64,000 bases of DNA from an uncultured Bacteroidales bacterium (GTDB taxonomy: Bacteria > Bacteroidota > Bacteroidia > Bacteroidales > Salinivirgaceae), in contig CALJOM010000001.1 in assembly GCA_937981765.1 (NCBI GenBank), positions 153,778 to 217,777 on the forward strand. Direction: 5' to 3'. The translations under genes were made by a program, and so were the position numbers. Within the stretch, counting starts at the first letter, position 1. Each line of letters begins with the position of its first letter. Positions 29,390-37,180 of this stretch are shown in pieces. A model generated the notes under the pieces. The model had not been told where the DNA came from. It saw nothing but the letters and a program-made list of their open reading frames with translations, and made no database searches.

Positions 29390-29593
29390 TTACATAACCA
29401 TTTGATCGTGGTAGTTGCAAAACTTCTGAATAGTATCCCAATGAACTGACCCTTCGAAATTTTCGACTAACCATTGTTTCAGTTCGTTGAGCTCTTCAGG
29501 AGTTAGCCAACGGAGCGATTTCTGTAGCTCTTTAGTAAAGAGTTCCGGAAAGTTTTGCAAATTTGCTAGAAGAAGTTTTTGATGTTCAAGCAT
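29390..29593 (-). CDS. Small uncharacterised protein (67 aa)
   Basis: This 67-residue soluble protein has no signal peptide and two predicted helical segments (HQKLLLANLQNFPELFTKELQKS and TPEELNELKQWLVENFEG). I do not recognise a family. Support for it being real: a clean ATG, a strong terminator 17 bases past the stop, its own transcription unit between two terminators, and a composition that looks like a folded helical protein. The Leu/Glu-rich helices would suit a small dimer or protein-binding factor, but no function is assigned. Confidence 0.6.
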   Translation of the reverse strand: MLEHQKLLLANLQNFPELFTKELQKSLRWLTPEELNELKQWLVENFEGSVHWDTIQKFCNYHDQMVM

Positions 29594-29677
29594 GTTGGTT
29601 TGATTTTTACTTTGCTAAAATATATAACGCAAAACATATCCGAAAGAGTATTTTTACCTAAAAAGTTGCCGAAAAAA

Positions 29678-29703
29678 AAGAAGCCGGTGTAAACCGGCTT
29701 CTT
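29678..29703 (-). terminator. Rho-independent terminator of buk
   Basis: A perfect 10-base stem AAGAAGCCGG / CCGGCTTCTT with a 6-base loop. Read on the minus strand it is followed by a run of T, nine bases after the buk stop. Confidence 0.92.
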
Positions 29704-29711
29704 AGGGATAG

Positions 29712-30785
29712 TTAATATTGTTTGATATCAACCTCACCGTTAAGGGCTAGCAATCCATTGAGAGCTAAAGCTTTCATTTCATCTTCGCCGGGATAAACCA
29801 CTACCGGAGCAATAAATTCTACCATGTTTCGAACATAAGCTACCAAATGCGGATTATGAGCAATGCCTCCAGTAAGAATGATATTATCGACTTGACCTTT
29901 TAATACAGCAGCCATTTCTCCAATTGCTTTTCCAATCTGGTAGGCCATAGCATCCTGAATTTGCTTGGCTTTTTCGTCGCCGGCTTCAGCGCGTTTTTCA
30001 ACTTCGTAGGCATCGTTAGTTCCCATATAAGCTACTAAACCTCCTTGCCCGGTGATCATTTTTTTTACCTGATCGAGGGTGTATTTACCACTAAAGCAGA
30101 GCTTGGCCAAATCTCCTGCCGGAAGAGTCCCGGTGCGTTCGGGAGAGAATGGTCCTTCGCCGTCAAGTGCGTTGTTAACGTCAATTACACGCCCCCCGCG
30201 ATGTGCTCCTACGGAGATTCCTCCTCCCAGGTGAGCTATAATGAGATTAAGCTCTTCGTATTTTTTATTTAACGTTTTGGCATGTGCTCGAGCGATGGCT
30301 TTTTGATTCAAGGCATGAAAGATTGAACGCCGTGAAAATAACGGGTGACCTGTGAACCGGGCTACATCTTCCATTTCGTCAACTACTACCGGGTCGGCGA
30401 TGAATGCTTTGGCTCCTGGAATGGCTTGGGCAATACTGTTGGCAATTAAAGCTCCTAAATTACTGGCGTGTTCTCCGTTTTTTGCTGAGCGAAGATCGTC
30501 AATCATTTTCTGATTAACTTCATATACTCCTCCTTCCAGAGGGTCGAGCAATCCGCCACGTCCTACAATTGCGTGGATGCTATTGATGTCGATTTCAGCA
30601 TTTCGAATTTCTTCGATAATTGCATTTTTGCGAAAATCGAACTGGTCGATGATGTTGGGATACTTGGCAATAACTTCGGCCGGATGTCGTAATGTTTTCA
30701 AAAAGATGTTTTTTTCATTCTCGAAAACGGCAATTTTGGTTGAGGTTGATCCGGGATTAACAGCTAAGATTCTTTTAAATTCCAT
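29712..30785 (-). CDS. buk: Butyrate kinase
   Basis: Butyrate kinase converts butyryl phosphate and ADP to butyrate and ATP, or the reverse; branched-chain acyl phosphates can also serve. It belongs to the ASKHA fold: LAVNPGSTSTKIAVF phosphate-1 motif, VGRGGLLDPLEGGVYEVN specific to Buk, HLGGGISVGAHRGGRVIDVNNAL phosphate-2 motif and ILTGGIAHNP adenosine motif. The 357 residues are normal for Buk and shorter than AckA. It follows ptb by 27 bases and is the last gene of the ackA-ptb-ptb-buk cluster. A strong terminator follows. Confidence 0.95.
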   Translation of the reverse strand: MEFKRILAVNPGSTSTKIAVFENEKNIFLKTLRHPAEVIAKYPNIIDQFDFRKNAIIEEIRNAEIDINSIHAIVGRGGLLDPLEGGVYEVNQKMIDDLRSAKNGEHASNLGALIANSIAQAIPGAKAFIADPVVVDEMEDVARFTGHPLFSRRSIFHALNQKAIARAHAKTLNKKYEELNLIIAHLGGGISVGAHRGGRVIDVNNALDGEGPFSPERTGTLPAGDLAKLCFSGKYTLDQVKKMITGQGGLVAYMGTNDAYEVEKRAEAGDEKAKQIQDAMAYQIGKAIGEMAAVLKGQVDNIILTGGIAHNPHLVAYVRNMVEFIAPVVVYPGEDEMKALALNGLLALNGEVDIKQY

Positions 30786-30812
30786 GGTTATTATGATTTG
30801 GTTGAACTTAAA

Positions 30813-31721
30813 TTAGGCCATCAAACAGGCCAAAGATACACAATAAAATTTTGATTTTGGACTCTCGCTACGCGACATCACAACCACTGGCTTTATGGTG
30901 CCTTGAATTAATCCAGCCAGTTCGCCACCTCCAAAGAGCATTAGCCCTTTATAGAAACTGTTGCATGCTTCGAGCGAGGGGAAAAGTAGTATGTCGGCTT
31001 CTCCGTTTATGGGAGTTGGCACTCCTTTTATTTTTACACTTTCGGGATCGCAAGCTAAAAAAATATCGAGAGGGCCATCAATGGTGCATTTGGGGAGTTG
31101 TCCTCGTTCTACCATTTTGCACATCACGGCATAATCCACTGTGTATTGCTGTGTTGGTACAACCTTTTCGGCCGCTCCTATCAGGGCTACTTTGGGATTT
31201 TCAATACCAAACTTATTTGCCATTTCTACTGCGTAGCGAAGCATGGCGCATTTTTGGTTTAAGTCGGGGTTGGGGATTACTGCGGTATCGGTGATAAATA
31301 GTAATTTGTTATACGTTGGCAGTTCAACGGCAGCCACATAACTCATAATAGCTTTTTCAGGCATAAGGCCTTTTTCTTTGTCTAATACTGCTTTGAGGAA
31401 TTTGTCGGTTCCTACCAATCCTTTCATCAGTATGTCGGCTTCCCCATTGCGTACTATTTCTACAGCTTTTTTGATAGCATTCGTATCGTTTTTGCAGTCG
31501 GTAATTGTAAAAATTTTAGGGTCGATGTTTTCAGCCTGTGCAGTTTGGATAATCTGATCTTTGTCTCCAATCATCAGGGCTTCAACAAAGCCCTCATGTA
31601 TTGCTTCGGCCAGAGCTCCAATTGTGTTTTGGTCTTGAGCCCAAGCAACGGCCACCTTTTTTTTGATCCCTTTTTGGCGAAGATGGTCAACTATCTGATT
31701 TAATTTACGAATAGGTTTCAT
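30813..31721 (-). CDS. ptb: Phosphate butyryltransferase
   Basis: This 302-residue enzyme of the PTA/PTB family exchanges CoA for phosphate on butyryl-CoA, giving butyryl phosphate for the adjacent butyrate kinase. Family motifs are VAVAWAQDQNTIGAL, ADILMKGLVGTDKFLKAVLD, FITDTAVIPNPDLNQK, VALIGAAEKV and ADILLFPSLEACNSFYKGL. The assignment as Ptb rather than phosphotransacetylase rests mainly on its position before buk and on its length, ~300 residues without the extra domain of longer Pta proteins. It begins 65 bases after its paralogue, beyond an intrinsic terminator hairpin. Confidence 0.9.
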   Translation of the reverse strand: MKPIRKLNQIVDHLRQKGIKKKVAVAWAQDQNTIGALAEAIHEGFVEALMIGDKDQIIQTAQAENIDPKIFTITDCKNDTNAIKKAVEIVRNGEADILMKGLVGTDKFLKAVLDKEKGLMPEKAIMSYVAAVELPTYNKLLFITDTAVIPNPDLNQKCAMLRYAVEMANKFGIENPKVALIGAAEKVVPTQQYTVDYAVMCKMVERGQLPKCTIDGPLDIFLACDPESVKIKGVPTPINGEADILLFPSLEACNSFYKGLMLFGGGELAGLIQGTIKPVVVMSRSESPKSKFYCVSLACLMA

Positions 31722-31753
31722 GGCTATGAATTAATTTGTTTTGAGAATAAAAA

Positions 31754-31781
31754 AAGCCGTACCCTGTGTGGGGTACGGCTT
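31754..31781 (-). terminator. Intra-cluster terminator between the two acyltransferase genes
   Basis: A perfect 11-base stem AAGCCGTACCC / GGGTACGGCTT followed on the minus strand by a T-rich run. It lies six bases after the first acyltransferase stop and 33 before the ptb ATG, so it would end or attenuate the ackA transcript before ptb-buk. Confidence 0.85.
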
Positions 31782-31786
31782 GTGGA

Positions 31787-32689
31787 TTATTTCGCCATTA
31801 GGGCAGCTAAAGCTATGGAGTAGAGTTTAGTTAGGGTTGAGTCACCACGGGAAGATAACACACAGGGGACTTTAGCGCCTGCAACCACAGCTCCTAATTC
31901 TGCGCCACATAACTTAGTGTTGGTTTTATAGAAAACGTTTCCGGCTTCAATGTTTGGGAAAAGAAGGCAATCGGCGTCTCCGGCCACAACGGAATCAACT
32001 TTTTTAATTTGAGCCGATTCTTTGTCTACGGCTAAATCTAGAGCAAGCGGTCCTTCAATGATTGCTCCGGGGATTTGACCACGGTCTCCCATTTTGCTTA
32101 GGATGGTTGCGTGAACCGACGATTCGATAGCGGCTGAAACTTGTTCGCTAGCGCCAATTATGGCTACCTTTGGTTTTTCAATTCCTAATGCTTTAGCGGC
32201 TTGAATAAGATAGGTGGTGATTGCTATTTTTTGGTTGATGTCGGGGTTTGGTATTACAGCAACATCTCCAACGATAAGGAGTTTATGATAGTTTGGGTTT
32301 TCAATTACGGTAACGTGTGATAAAACTCCTTTTGGAGGTAGAAGCCCGGCTTCTTTGTTCAGAATAGCACGCATGTATTTGTCGGTGCTGATGAGGCCTT
32401 TCATTAAAATATCACCTTGCTTTTCGGTGATCATTTTTACAGCCATATTCGCAGCTTCAACATCGCTGTTGGCATGGATAATTGTAAATTTCTCCAAAGC
32501 AATGTTTTCTGCCTTGCATGTTTTTTCAATTTCATTTTTGTCTCCTACAAGGATGCCTTCCACAATTCCTTTTTCTACTGCATCGTTGACAGCCCCTATA
32601 GTGTGGCTATCGTTAGCCCATACAGCTATAATTTTTTTCTTTTGCTTACCCTTCAGGGCATCGAACATTTGATCAAGTTTGGTAATCAT
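31787..32689 (-). CDS. Second phosphate acyltransferase (Ptb/Pta-like)
   Basis: This 300-residue paralogue of the neighbouring Ptb shares IIAVWANDSHTIGAV, GDILMKGLISTDKYMRAILN, VGDVAVIPNPDINQK, VAIIGASEQV and ADCLLFPNIEAGNVFYK. It lies 12 bases after ackA and ends in a terminator, so it is paired with acetate kinase rather than butyrate kinase. This suggests it makes acetyl phosphate from acetyl-CoA (phosphotransacetylase role) despite its Ptb-type length, or handles another short acyl-CoA. No longer canonical Pta is present in the window. The family is certain; the substrate is inferred from context. Confidence 0.85.
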   Translation of the reverse strand: MITKLDQMFDALKGKQKKKIIAVWANDSHTIGAVNDAVEKGIVEGILVGDKNEIEKTCKAENIALEKFTIIHANSDVEAANMAVKMITEKQGDILMKGLISTDKYMRAILNKEAGLLPPKGVLSHVTVIENPNYHKLLIVGDVAVIPNPDINQKIAITTYLIQAAKALGIEKPKVAIIGASEQVSAAIESSVHATILSKMGDRGQIPGAIIEGPLALDLAVDKESAQIKKVDSVVAGDADCLLFPNIEAGNVFYKTNTKLCGAELGAVVAGAKVPCVLSSRGDSTLTKLYSIALAALMAK

Positions 32690-32701
32690 GATATAAATAT
32701 T

Positions 32702-33913
32702 TTAGTTGTTTTGTAATTCGGAAACTATTCTCGCGGTATCGGTAGCAATTACCAGTTCTTCGTTGGTTGTAATTAGGAATACTTTGGTTTTTGACTCGGG
32801 TTTGGTTATTTCGGTGTCTTTTCCTCGGAGTTTATGGTTTTTTTCTACGTCGAAATCTACGCCAAGGAATTCGAGTCCTTCACATACCATCCGGCGTATT
32901 TCATAGTCGTTTTCGCCAATTCCTCCGGTAAAGATTATATAATCAACTCCACCCATGGCTGCCGCATAGGCTCCAATGAATTTTTTAACTCGGTAGGCAT
33001 ACATGCGGATAGCTAAGGCAGCTCTTTCGTTACCTTCGGCTGATGCATTTTCGAGGTCGCGCATGTCGGAAGATAGCCCGGAAATACCAAGTACGCCACT
33101 CTTTTTATTAATTACGTTGTTTACGTCTTTTAGGCTTAGGTTTTCTTTTTCCGCTATAAAGAGCAATACTCCAGGGTCGATAGCTCCGCAGCGTGTTCCC
33201 ATCATTAGTCCATCAACTGGGGTGAAGCCCATGGATGTATCGATTGATTTACCTTTTTTGATGGCTGCTACCGACGCTCCGTTTCCAAGATGACAGGTGA
33301 TGATGTTTACACTTTCAAAATCAACCCCCATCATGGTGCAACATTTCTGGGCAACAAACTTGTGGCTGGTGCCATGGAAACCATAGCGGCGTATTTTGTA
33401 TTTTTCGTAATATTCGTATGGAATGGCAAACAGATACGACTCCTTGGGCATAGTTTGATGGAATGATGTATCGAATACGGCAACCTGTTTTACTCCTGGT
33501 AAAAGTTTTTCCATGGATACAATTCCCATAAGGTTGGCGGGATTATGAAGTGGTGCTAATTCAATGCATTTTTCAATTTCTTGTTTTACATGTTCGGTTA
33601 TTAGTGCGCTTTGGGTAAAAATTTCTCCTCCGTGGGCAACTCGATGACCTACCGCATCAATCTCCTGTACACTTTTTATCACTCCATGTTCAGGGTGCAC
33701 AAGTGCTTTCAGAATTAAATCCACCCCAACAGTGTGATTTGGAATATCGATTACTTCGCGATATTCTTTCCCATCTTCCGTCTTTAGTTTTATTTCACTG
33801 TCTTTAATCCCGATTCGATCTACAATCCCTTTGGCCAAAAGTTGCGAATTTGCCATGTTCAGCAGCTGATATTTTATGGAAGAGCTGCCGCAGTTTAATA
33901 CAAGAATAATCAT
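32702..33913 (-). CDS. ackA: Acetate kinase
   Basis: Acetate kinase makes ATP and acetate from acetyl phosphate at the end of fermentation. The 403 residues align without gaps at the key positions of the Methanosarcina enzyme: Asn7 (VLNCGSSSIKYQ), Arg91 (GHRVAHGG), Asp148 (FDTSFH) and His180 (GFHGTSH). ATP-site motifs HLGNGASV, GTRCGAIDPG and FTGGIGEN are also intact. It is the first gene of the fermentative cluster and is preceded by a ~270-base leader with strong inverted repeats. Its ATG follows that leader directly. Confidence 0.97.
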   Translation of the reverse strand: MIILVLNCGSSSIKYQLLNMANSQLLAKGIVDRIGIKDSEIKLKTEDGKEYREVIDIPNHTVGVDLILKALVHPEHGVIKSVQEIDAVGHRVAHGGEIFTQSALITEHVKQEIEKCIELAPLHNPANLMGIVSMEKLLPGVKQVAVFDTSFHQTMPKESYLFAIPYEYYEKYKIRRYGFHGTSHKFVAQKCCTMMGVDFESVNIITCHLGNGASVAAIKKGKSIDTSMGFTPVDGLMMGTRCGAIDPGVLLFIAEKENLSLKDVNNVINKKSGVLGISGLSSDMRDLENASAEGNERAALAIRMYAYRVKKFIGAYAAAMGGVDYIIFTGGIGENDYEIRRMVCEGLEFLGVDFDVEKNHKLRGKDTEITKPESKTKVFLITTNEELVIATDTARIVSELQNN

Positions 33914-34288
33914 CGTTTAAATGGTGTTTTATGGTTAATAATTATTGGTTGATTAAATGCTGTTTGTTTTACAAAGGGATATAGGAATGATTGCGGTAGA
34001 GTTGAGGCGGGTATTGTTGTATAATGGAGTGAACATGCCGACTTTCGCAACCAAGAGTGTGTTGCGTATGGAGCCTTAGTGAGGGAAGGTATGCCATTTT
34101 TATTTGCCGTTCCTGCTTGCAGGTTGCAAACAGTTGTTGATAACAACATGATATTTAGTGTGTTGTTTGGGTTCTCAACTGTATTTGCAAAGTTAAGAAT
34201 TTTTTTGAAATAGAATTTCACCCCGGCTGAATATTACGACATTTTTTTTAACATATTTAGCCAGGGTAAAGAGTGGTTTTTGCAGGAC
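33914..34288 (-). other. Intergenic region with a long structured leader for ackA
   Basis: 375 bases between the P-type ATPase stop and ackA. On the minus strand a -7 element (34188-34195) would start a leader of ~270 bases. It contains an almost perfect long hairpin (34126-34136 pairing with 34176-34188, one bulge). It also contains a competing smaller hairpin (34133-34138 / 34142-34147) and a perfect 6-base hairpin CGCAAC / GTTGCG (34046-34066). An imperfect inverted repeat (CCCcGGCTgAATAT / ATATTtAGCCaGGG) lies upstream at about 34222-34267. A minus-strand frame of 103 codons crosses the region but has no protein-like features. Confidence 0.5.
34188..34195 (-). promoter_or_regulatory. -7 element (TAACTTTG, minus strand) for ackA
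   Basis: CAAAGTTA on the plus strand is an exact TAnnTTTG on the minus strand, ~275 bases upstream of ackA and just before the leader hairpin. No good -33 box was found. Confidence 0.5.
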
Positions 34289-37174
34289 TTATTTTTTGTT
34301 ACTTTTTTTGGTAGTATTCACCAAGTGTCCAAGCAGAAGTATGCTTGCGGTGGAGCTAACAATTATTGCCCAATCGATGAAATTAAGGGGGACGGTGCGG
34401 AACATTTTTCCTCCAAATTGGACAATCAAAATTTGTCCAATAAAGATGAGAACCACAATTGTAAGGAATCCAGGAGATTGTTTAAGGTTTTCGAAAAGAG
34501 CTTTCTGTGAGCCGAAAATTCTAACATTAAACAGATTCCAGAATTGAAGCATTACAAAGATTGTAAAAAATCGTGTTAGGTCGTATTGGCTGATCTGTCC
34601 TTGATCGGGAAAAACATATAAAAACAGCGTCAGGAGAACGGATGCAATAAAGATTCCGGTAACAATAATGTTACGTTGAATGGCCGGTGTGATAATGAAA
34701 TCGCTGTTTTTTCGCGGGGGATATTTCATTAAGGATTGGTCTGGGGGTAAAGAAGCCAGTGCTGCTGCAGCAAATGTATCCATAATAAGGTTTACCCAAA
34801 GCATCTGGGTTATAGTTAGCGGGATATTGTGTCCAAAGATCGATCCTACCAATACCACAATTAAGGCAATAAAGTTGATGGTTAATTGAAAAACAATAAA
34901 ACGTTGGATATTCAAGTACAAAGATCGTCCCCATAAAATTGCGTTTACAATACTGGTGAACGAATCGTCGATAATTGTTATATCACTGGCTTCTTTGGCA
35001 ACGGAGGTTCCCGATCCCATAGATAAACCAACGTGGGCATGATTCAGTGCTGGGGCGTCGTTGGTTCCATCGCCAGTAACCGCTACCACTTCTCCCTTCT
35101 GCTGGAGCAGTTTAACCAACCGAAGTTTGTCGTTGGGGCGGGCGCGGCAAAGAATTTTCAATTCGCCCAAAATATTGCTAACTTCTTGATCCAGCATGGC
35201 CTCAAAATCGGTTCCGGTAATAATTTGGTGATTTGTTTCATTATCAATTAATCCGAGTTGGCGACCGATTTCTTTGGCTGTTCCGAATGTGTCTCCGGTT
35301 ACTATTTTTACATCAATACCTGCCGATAGGCATTCTTTAATGGCATCTGCAACATCGCTTCGGAGCGGGTCGGAAATAGCTACTAAGCCTAGAAAAATGG
35401 GATTCGAGTTGGAAAGTTTTCCATTCTCAAAACGTGGCATGGTATCGTTCACTTCCTCGTAGGCAAAAGCCAGAGTTCGCAAAGCCTGTTTCTGATAACC
35501 ATTTAGCATCGATTGAATTTCGGTTTTGTACTCATCGATGGGGTGTATACCTTTTTCGGTAAGGATGGTTTTGCACCGCGAGAGAATTATTTCCGGAGCT
35601 CCTTTTATGTAGAGTGTTTTCTTGTTGGTCTGTGGATTTTGTATTAGGGTTGCCATAAACTTACGCTCGGTGGAAAACGTAAGTTGTTCCACTGTGTCGG
35701 TTTGTGTCCGATAATCTTCGTAGTTAATCCCTTGTTGGTTCAGCCATAAAAGGAGAGCCGATTCGGTGGGATTTCCAATGGGTTTTACATTTTTTGGGTC
35801 GCTTAGGTCGAGATGCGCTGTAGTATTTACTGCCATGCCCTCATAGATCAAATGGTGGGCGGGTTTAACATCGGTTTGTTCATTTCGTAGTGCAAAAAAA
35901 TGGCTTTCAAATACTTGCATTTGGTTTTGGGTTAGTGTTCCCGTTTTGTCGGTGCAGATTACGGTTACTGCGCCCATTGTTTCGGTTGCGTGAAGTTTCC
36001 TTACCAAAGTGTTGGTTTTTAGCATTCTACGCATGTTGATGGCTAAACTAAGCGTTACACTCATGGGGAGTCCCTCTGGTACAGAGACTACTATCAAGGT
36101 AACCGCAACCAGAAAATATTCTAGCAGATGATCGGCAATCGTTGCACTTATCCACGAGTCTGGCTCCAAAGGGTTAATTCCTATGAAAAAACCTAAGATT
36201 GTAAGTGTGAAGAAGGTTGCTAATCCGTATAAGAACCATCTCATCCAGGAGCCTTCGCTTACTATTCGAGGCATGGTTTTCTTGATTCCTTTCAGTTCGT
36301 AAATGTTAAAGAATACGGGGAACCAGATTTTGATGAACATAATGGCTGCCGAAACTAACAAAATTCCAACGGAACCTATCTGAGCAAGAGACAGGGTATT
36401 CTGATTCAGAGTGATATCTTTGACAAACAGAATGATAAATGTGATTATTGCAATCGAAAAACTGATAATGCTGATAAATTTTGCAAGCTGGTCTAATTGT
36501 TGATTTAGGGGTGTTGGTTCCAGAACGGTTTCACTTGATTTTTGTGCCACGCTTCCAAACAGGGTTGCATCTCCCACATGTTTAACTTCTATTACTCCAT
36601 GTCCATCGACTACGGTTGTGCCTCGGTATAGCCAGTTTGATGGGAGTGTAGTGTCTTTCTGAAAATGCTCGGGGTTGGTTGTTTTGCGGGAAATGGGTTC
36701 ACCTGTAAGAGAGGATTCGTTTACTTGTAACGACACTGCCTCAAGGAGTTCTCCGTCGGCAGGAACTTCTTCACCGGTGTCGAGCAGAAGAATATCGCCA
36801 ACCACTATATCTTTTTGCGGAATTTCGCGTATTGAACCATTTCGAACTACTTTGTAGGGGATATCGTTGTTAACCCTGTTTAAAATATTGAATTTTTTTC
36901 CGGCATCCACTTCAAAAGCAAAGCTGATTACCGTGGCCATTAAAATAGCAACTACTATTCCGATGGTTTCTATGTAGTTGCCATGAACAAATGAAATGAT
37001 TAAGGAAAAGGCTGCCGCTGAAAGCAATATTTTGATAATGGGGTCTTCAAACTTTTCCAAAAAAAGTTTCCACAACGATGGCCTAGGTGGTGGTGTTATC
37101 ACGTTTGTCCCGTGAATCCTTCGACTTTCAACTACTTGCTCTTCGGTTAGACCGATGTATTTACGGTGCTTCAT
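34289..37174 (-). CDS. P2-type (calcium-translocating) P-type ATPase with extended M3-M4 region
   Basis: This 961-residue cation pump has an N-terminal actuator with VNESSLTGEP. The phosphorylation motif is CTDKTGTLTQNQM (Asp409). The nucleotide-binding domain has KGAPEIIL, followed by the hinge VTGDGTNDAPAL and six C-terminal membrane helices. Site-forming VSVPEGLP (366-370) and NLIMDTFAA place it with Ca2+ ATPases of the PMCA/SERCA group. It exports Ca2+ (or Mn2+) from the cytoplasm using ATP. Residues ~262-345 between M3 and M4 hold two extra hydrophobic segments (around SVGILLVSAAIMFIKIWF and WFLYGLATFFTLTILGFF) that ordinary P2 ATPases lack. It starts six bases after the TonB receptor stop, so the two are co-transcribed. 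Confidence 0.92.
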   Translation of the reverse strand: MKHRKYIGLTEEQVVESRRIHGTNVITPPPRPSLWKLFLEKFEDPIIKILLSAAAFSLIISFVHGNYIETIGIVVAILMATVISFAFEVDAGKKFNILNRVNNDIPYKVVRNGSIREIPQKDIVVGDILLLDTGEEVPADGELLEAVSLQVNESSLTGEPISRKTTNPEHFQKDTTLPSNWLYRGTTVVDGHGVIEVKHVGDATLFGSVAQKSSETVLEPTPLNQQLDQLAKFISIISFSIAIITFIILFVKDITLNQNTLSLAQIGSVGILLVSAAIMFIKIWFPVFFNIYELKGIKKTMPRIVSEGSWMRWFLYGLATFFTLTILGFFIGINPLEPDSWISATIADHLLEYFLVAVTLIVVSVPEGLPMSVTLSLAINMRRMLKTNTLVRKLHATETMGAVTVICTDKTGTLTQNQMQVFESHFFALRNEQTDVKPAHHLIYEGMAVNTTAHLDLSDPKNVKPIGNPTESALLLWLNQQGINYEDYRTQTDTVEQLTFSTERKFMATLIQNPQTNKKTLYIKGAPEIILSRCKTILTEKGIHPIDEYKTEIQSMLNGYQKQALRTLAFAYEEVNDTMPRFENGKLSNSNPIFLGLVAISDPLRSDVADAIKECLSAGIDVKIVTGDTFGTAKEIGRQLGLIDNETNHQIITGTDFEAMLDQEVSNILGELKILCRARPNDKLRLVKLLQQKGEVVAVTGDGTNDAPALNHAHVGLSMGSGTSVAKEASDITIIDDSFTSIVNAILWGRSLYLNIQRFIVFQLTINFIALIVVLVGSIFGHNIPLTITQMLWVNLIMDTFAAAALASLPPDQSLMKYPPRKNSDFIITPAIQRNIIVTGIFIASVLLTLFLYVFPDQGQISQYDLTRFFTIFVMLQFWNLFNVRIFGSQKALFENLKQSPGFLTIVVLIFIGQILIVQFGGKMFRTVPLNFIDWAIIVSSTASILLLGHLVNTTKKSNKK

Positions 37175-37180
37175 ATGTTA

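Noticed and set aside
30851-31294. 147-codon plus-strand frame antisense to ptb
   Set aside because: A shadow of the ptb coding sequence; rich in Arg, Cys and Trp with no family resemblance.
33910-34221. A 103-codon minus-strand frame overlapping the ackA ATG by four bases
   Set aside because: Its composition is unlike the neighbouring proteins, with no domain or signal, and it lies over strong inverted repeats. I treat it as leader RNA rather than a gene.
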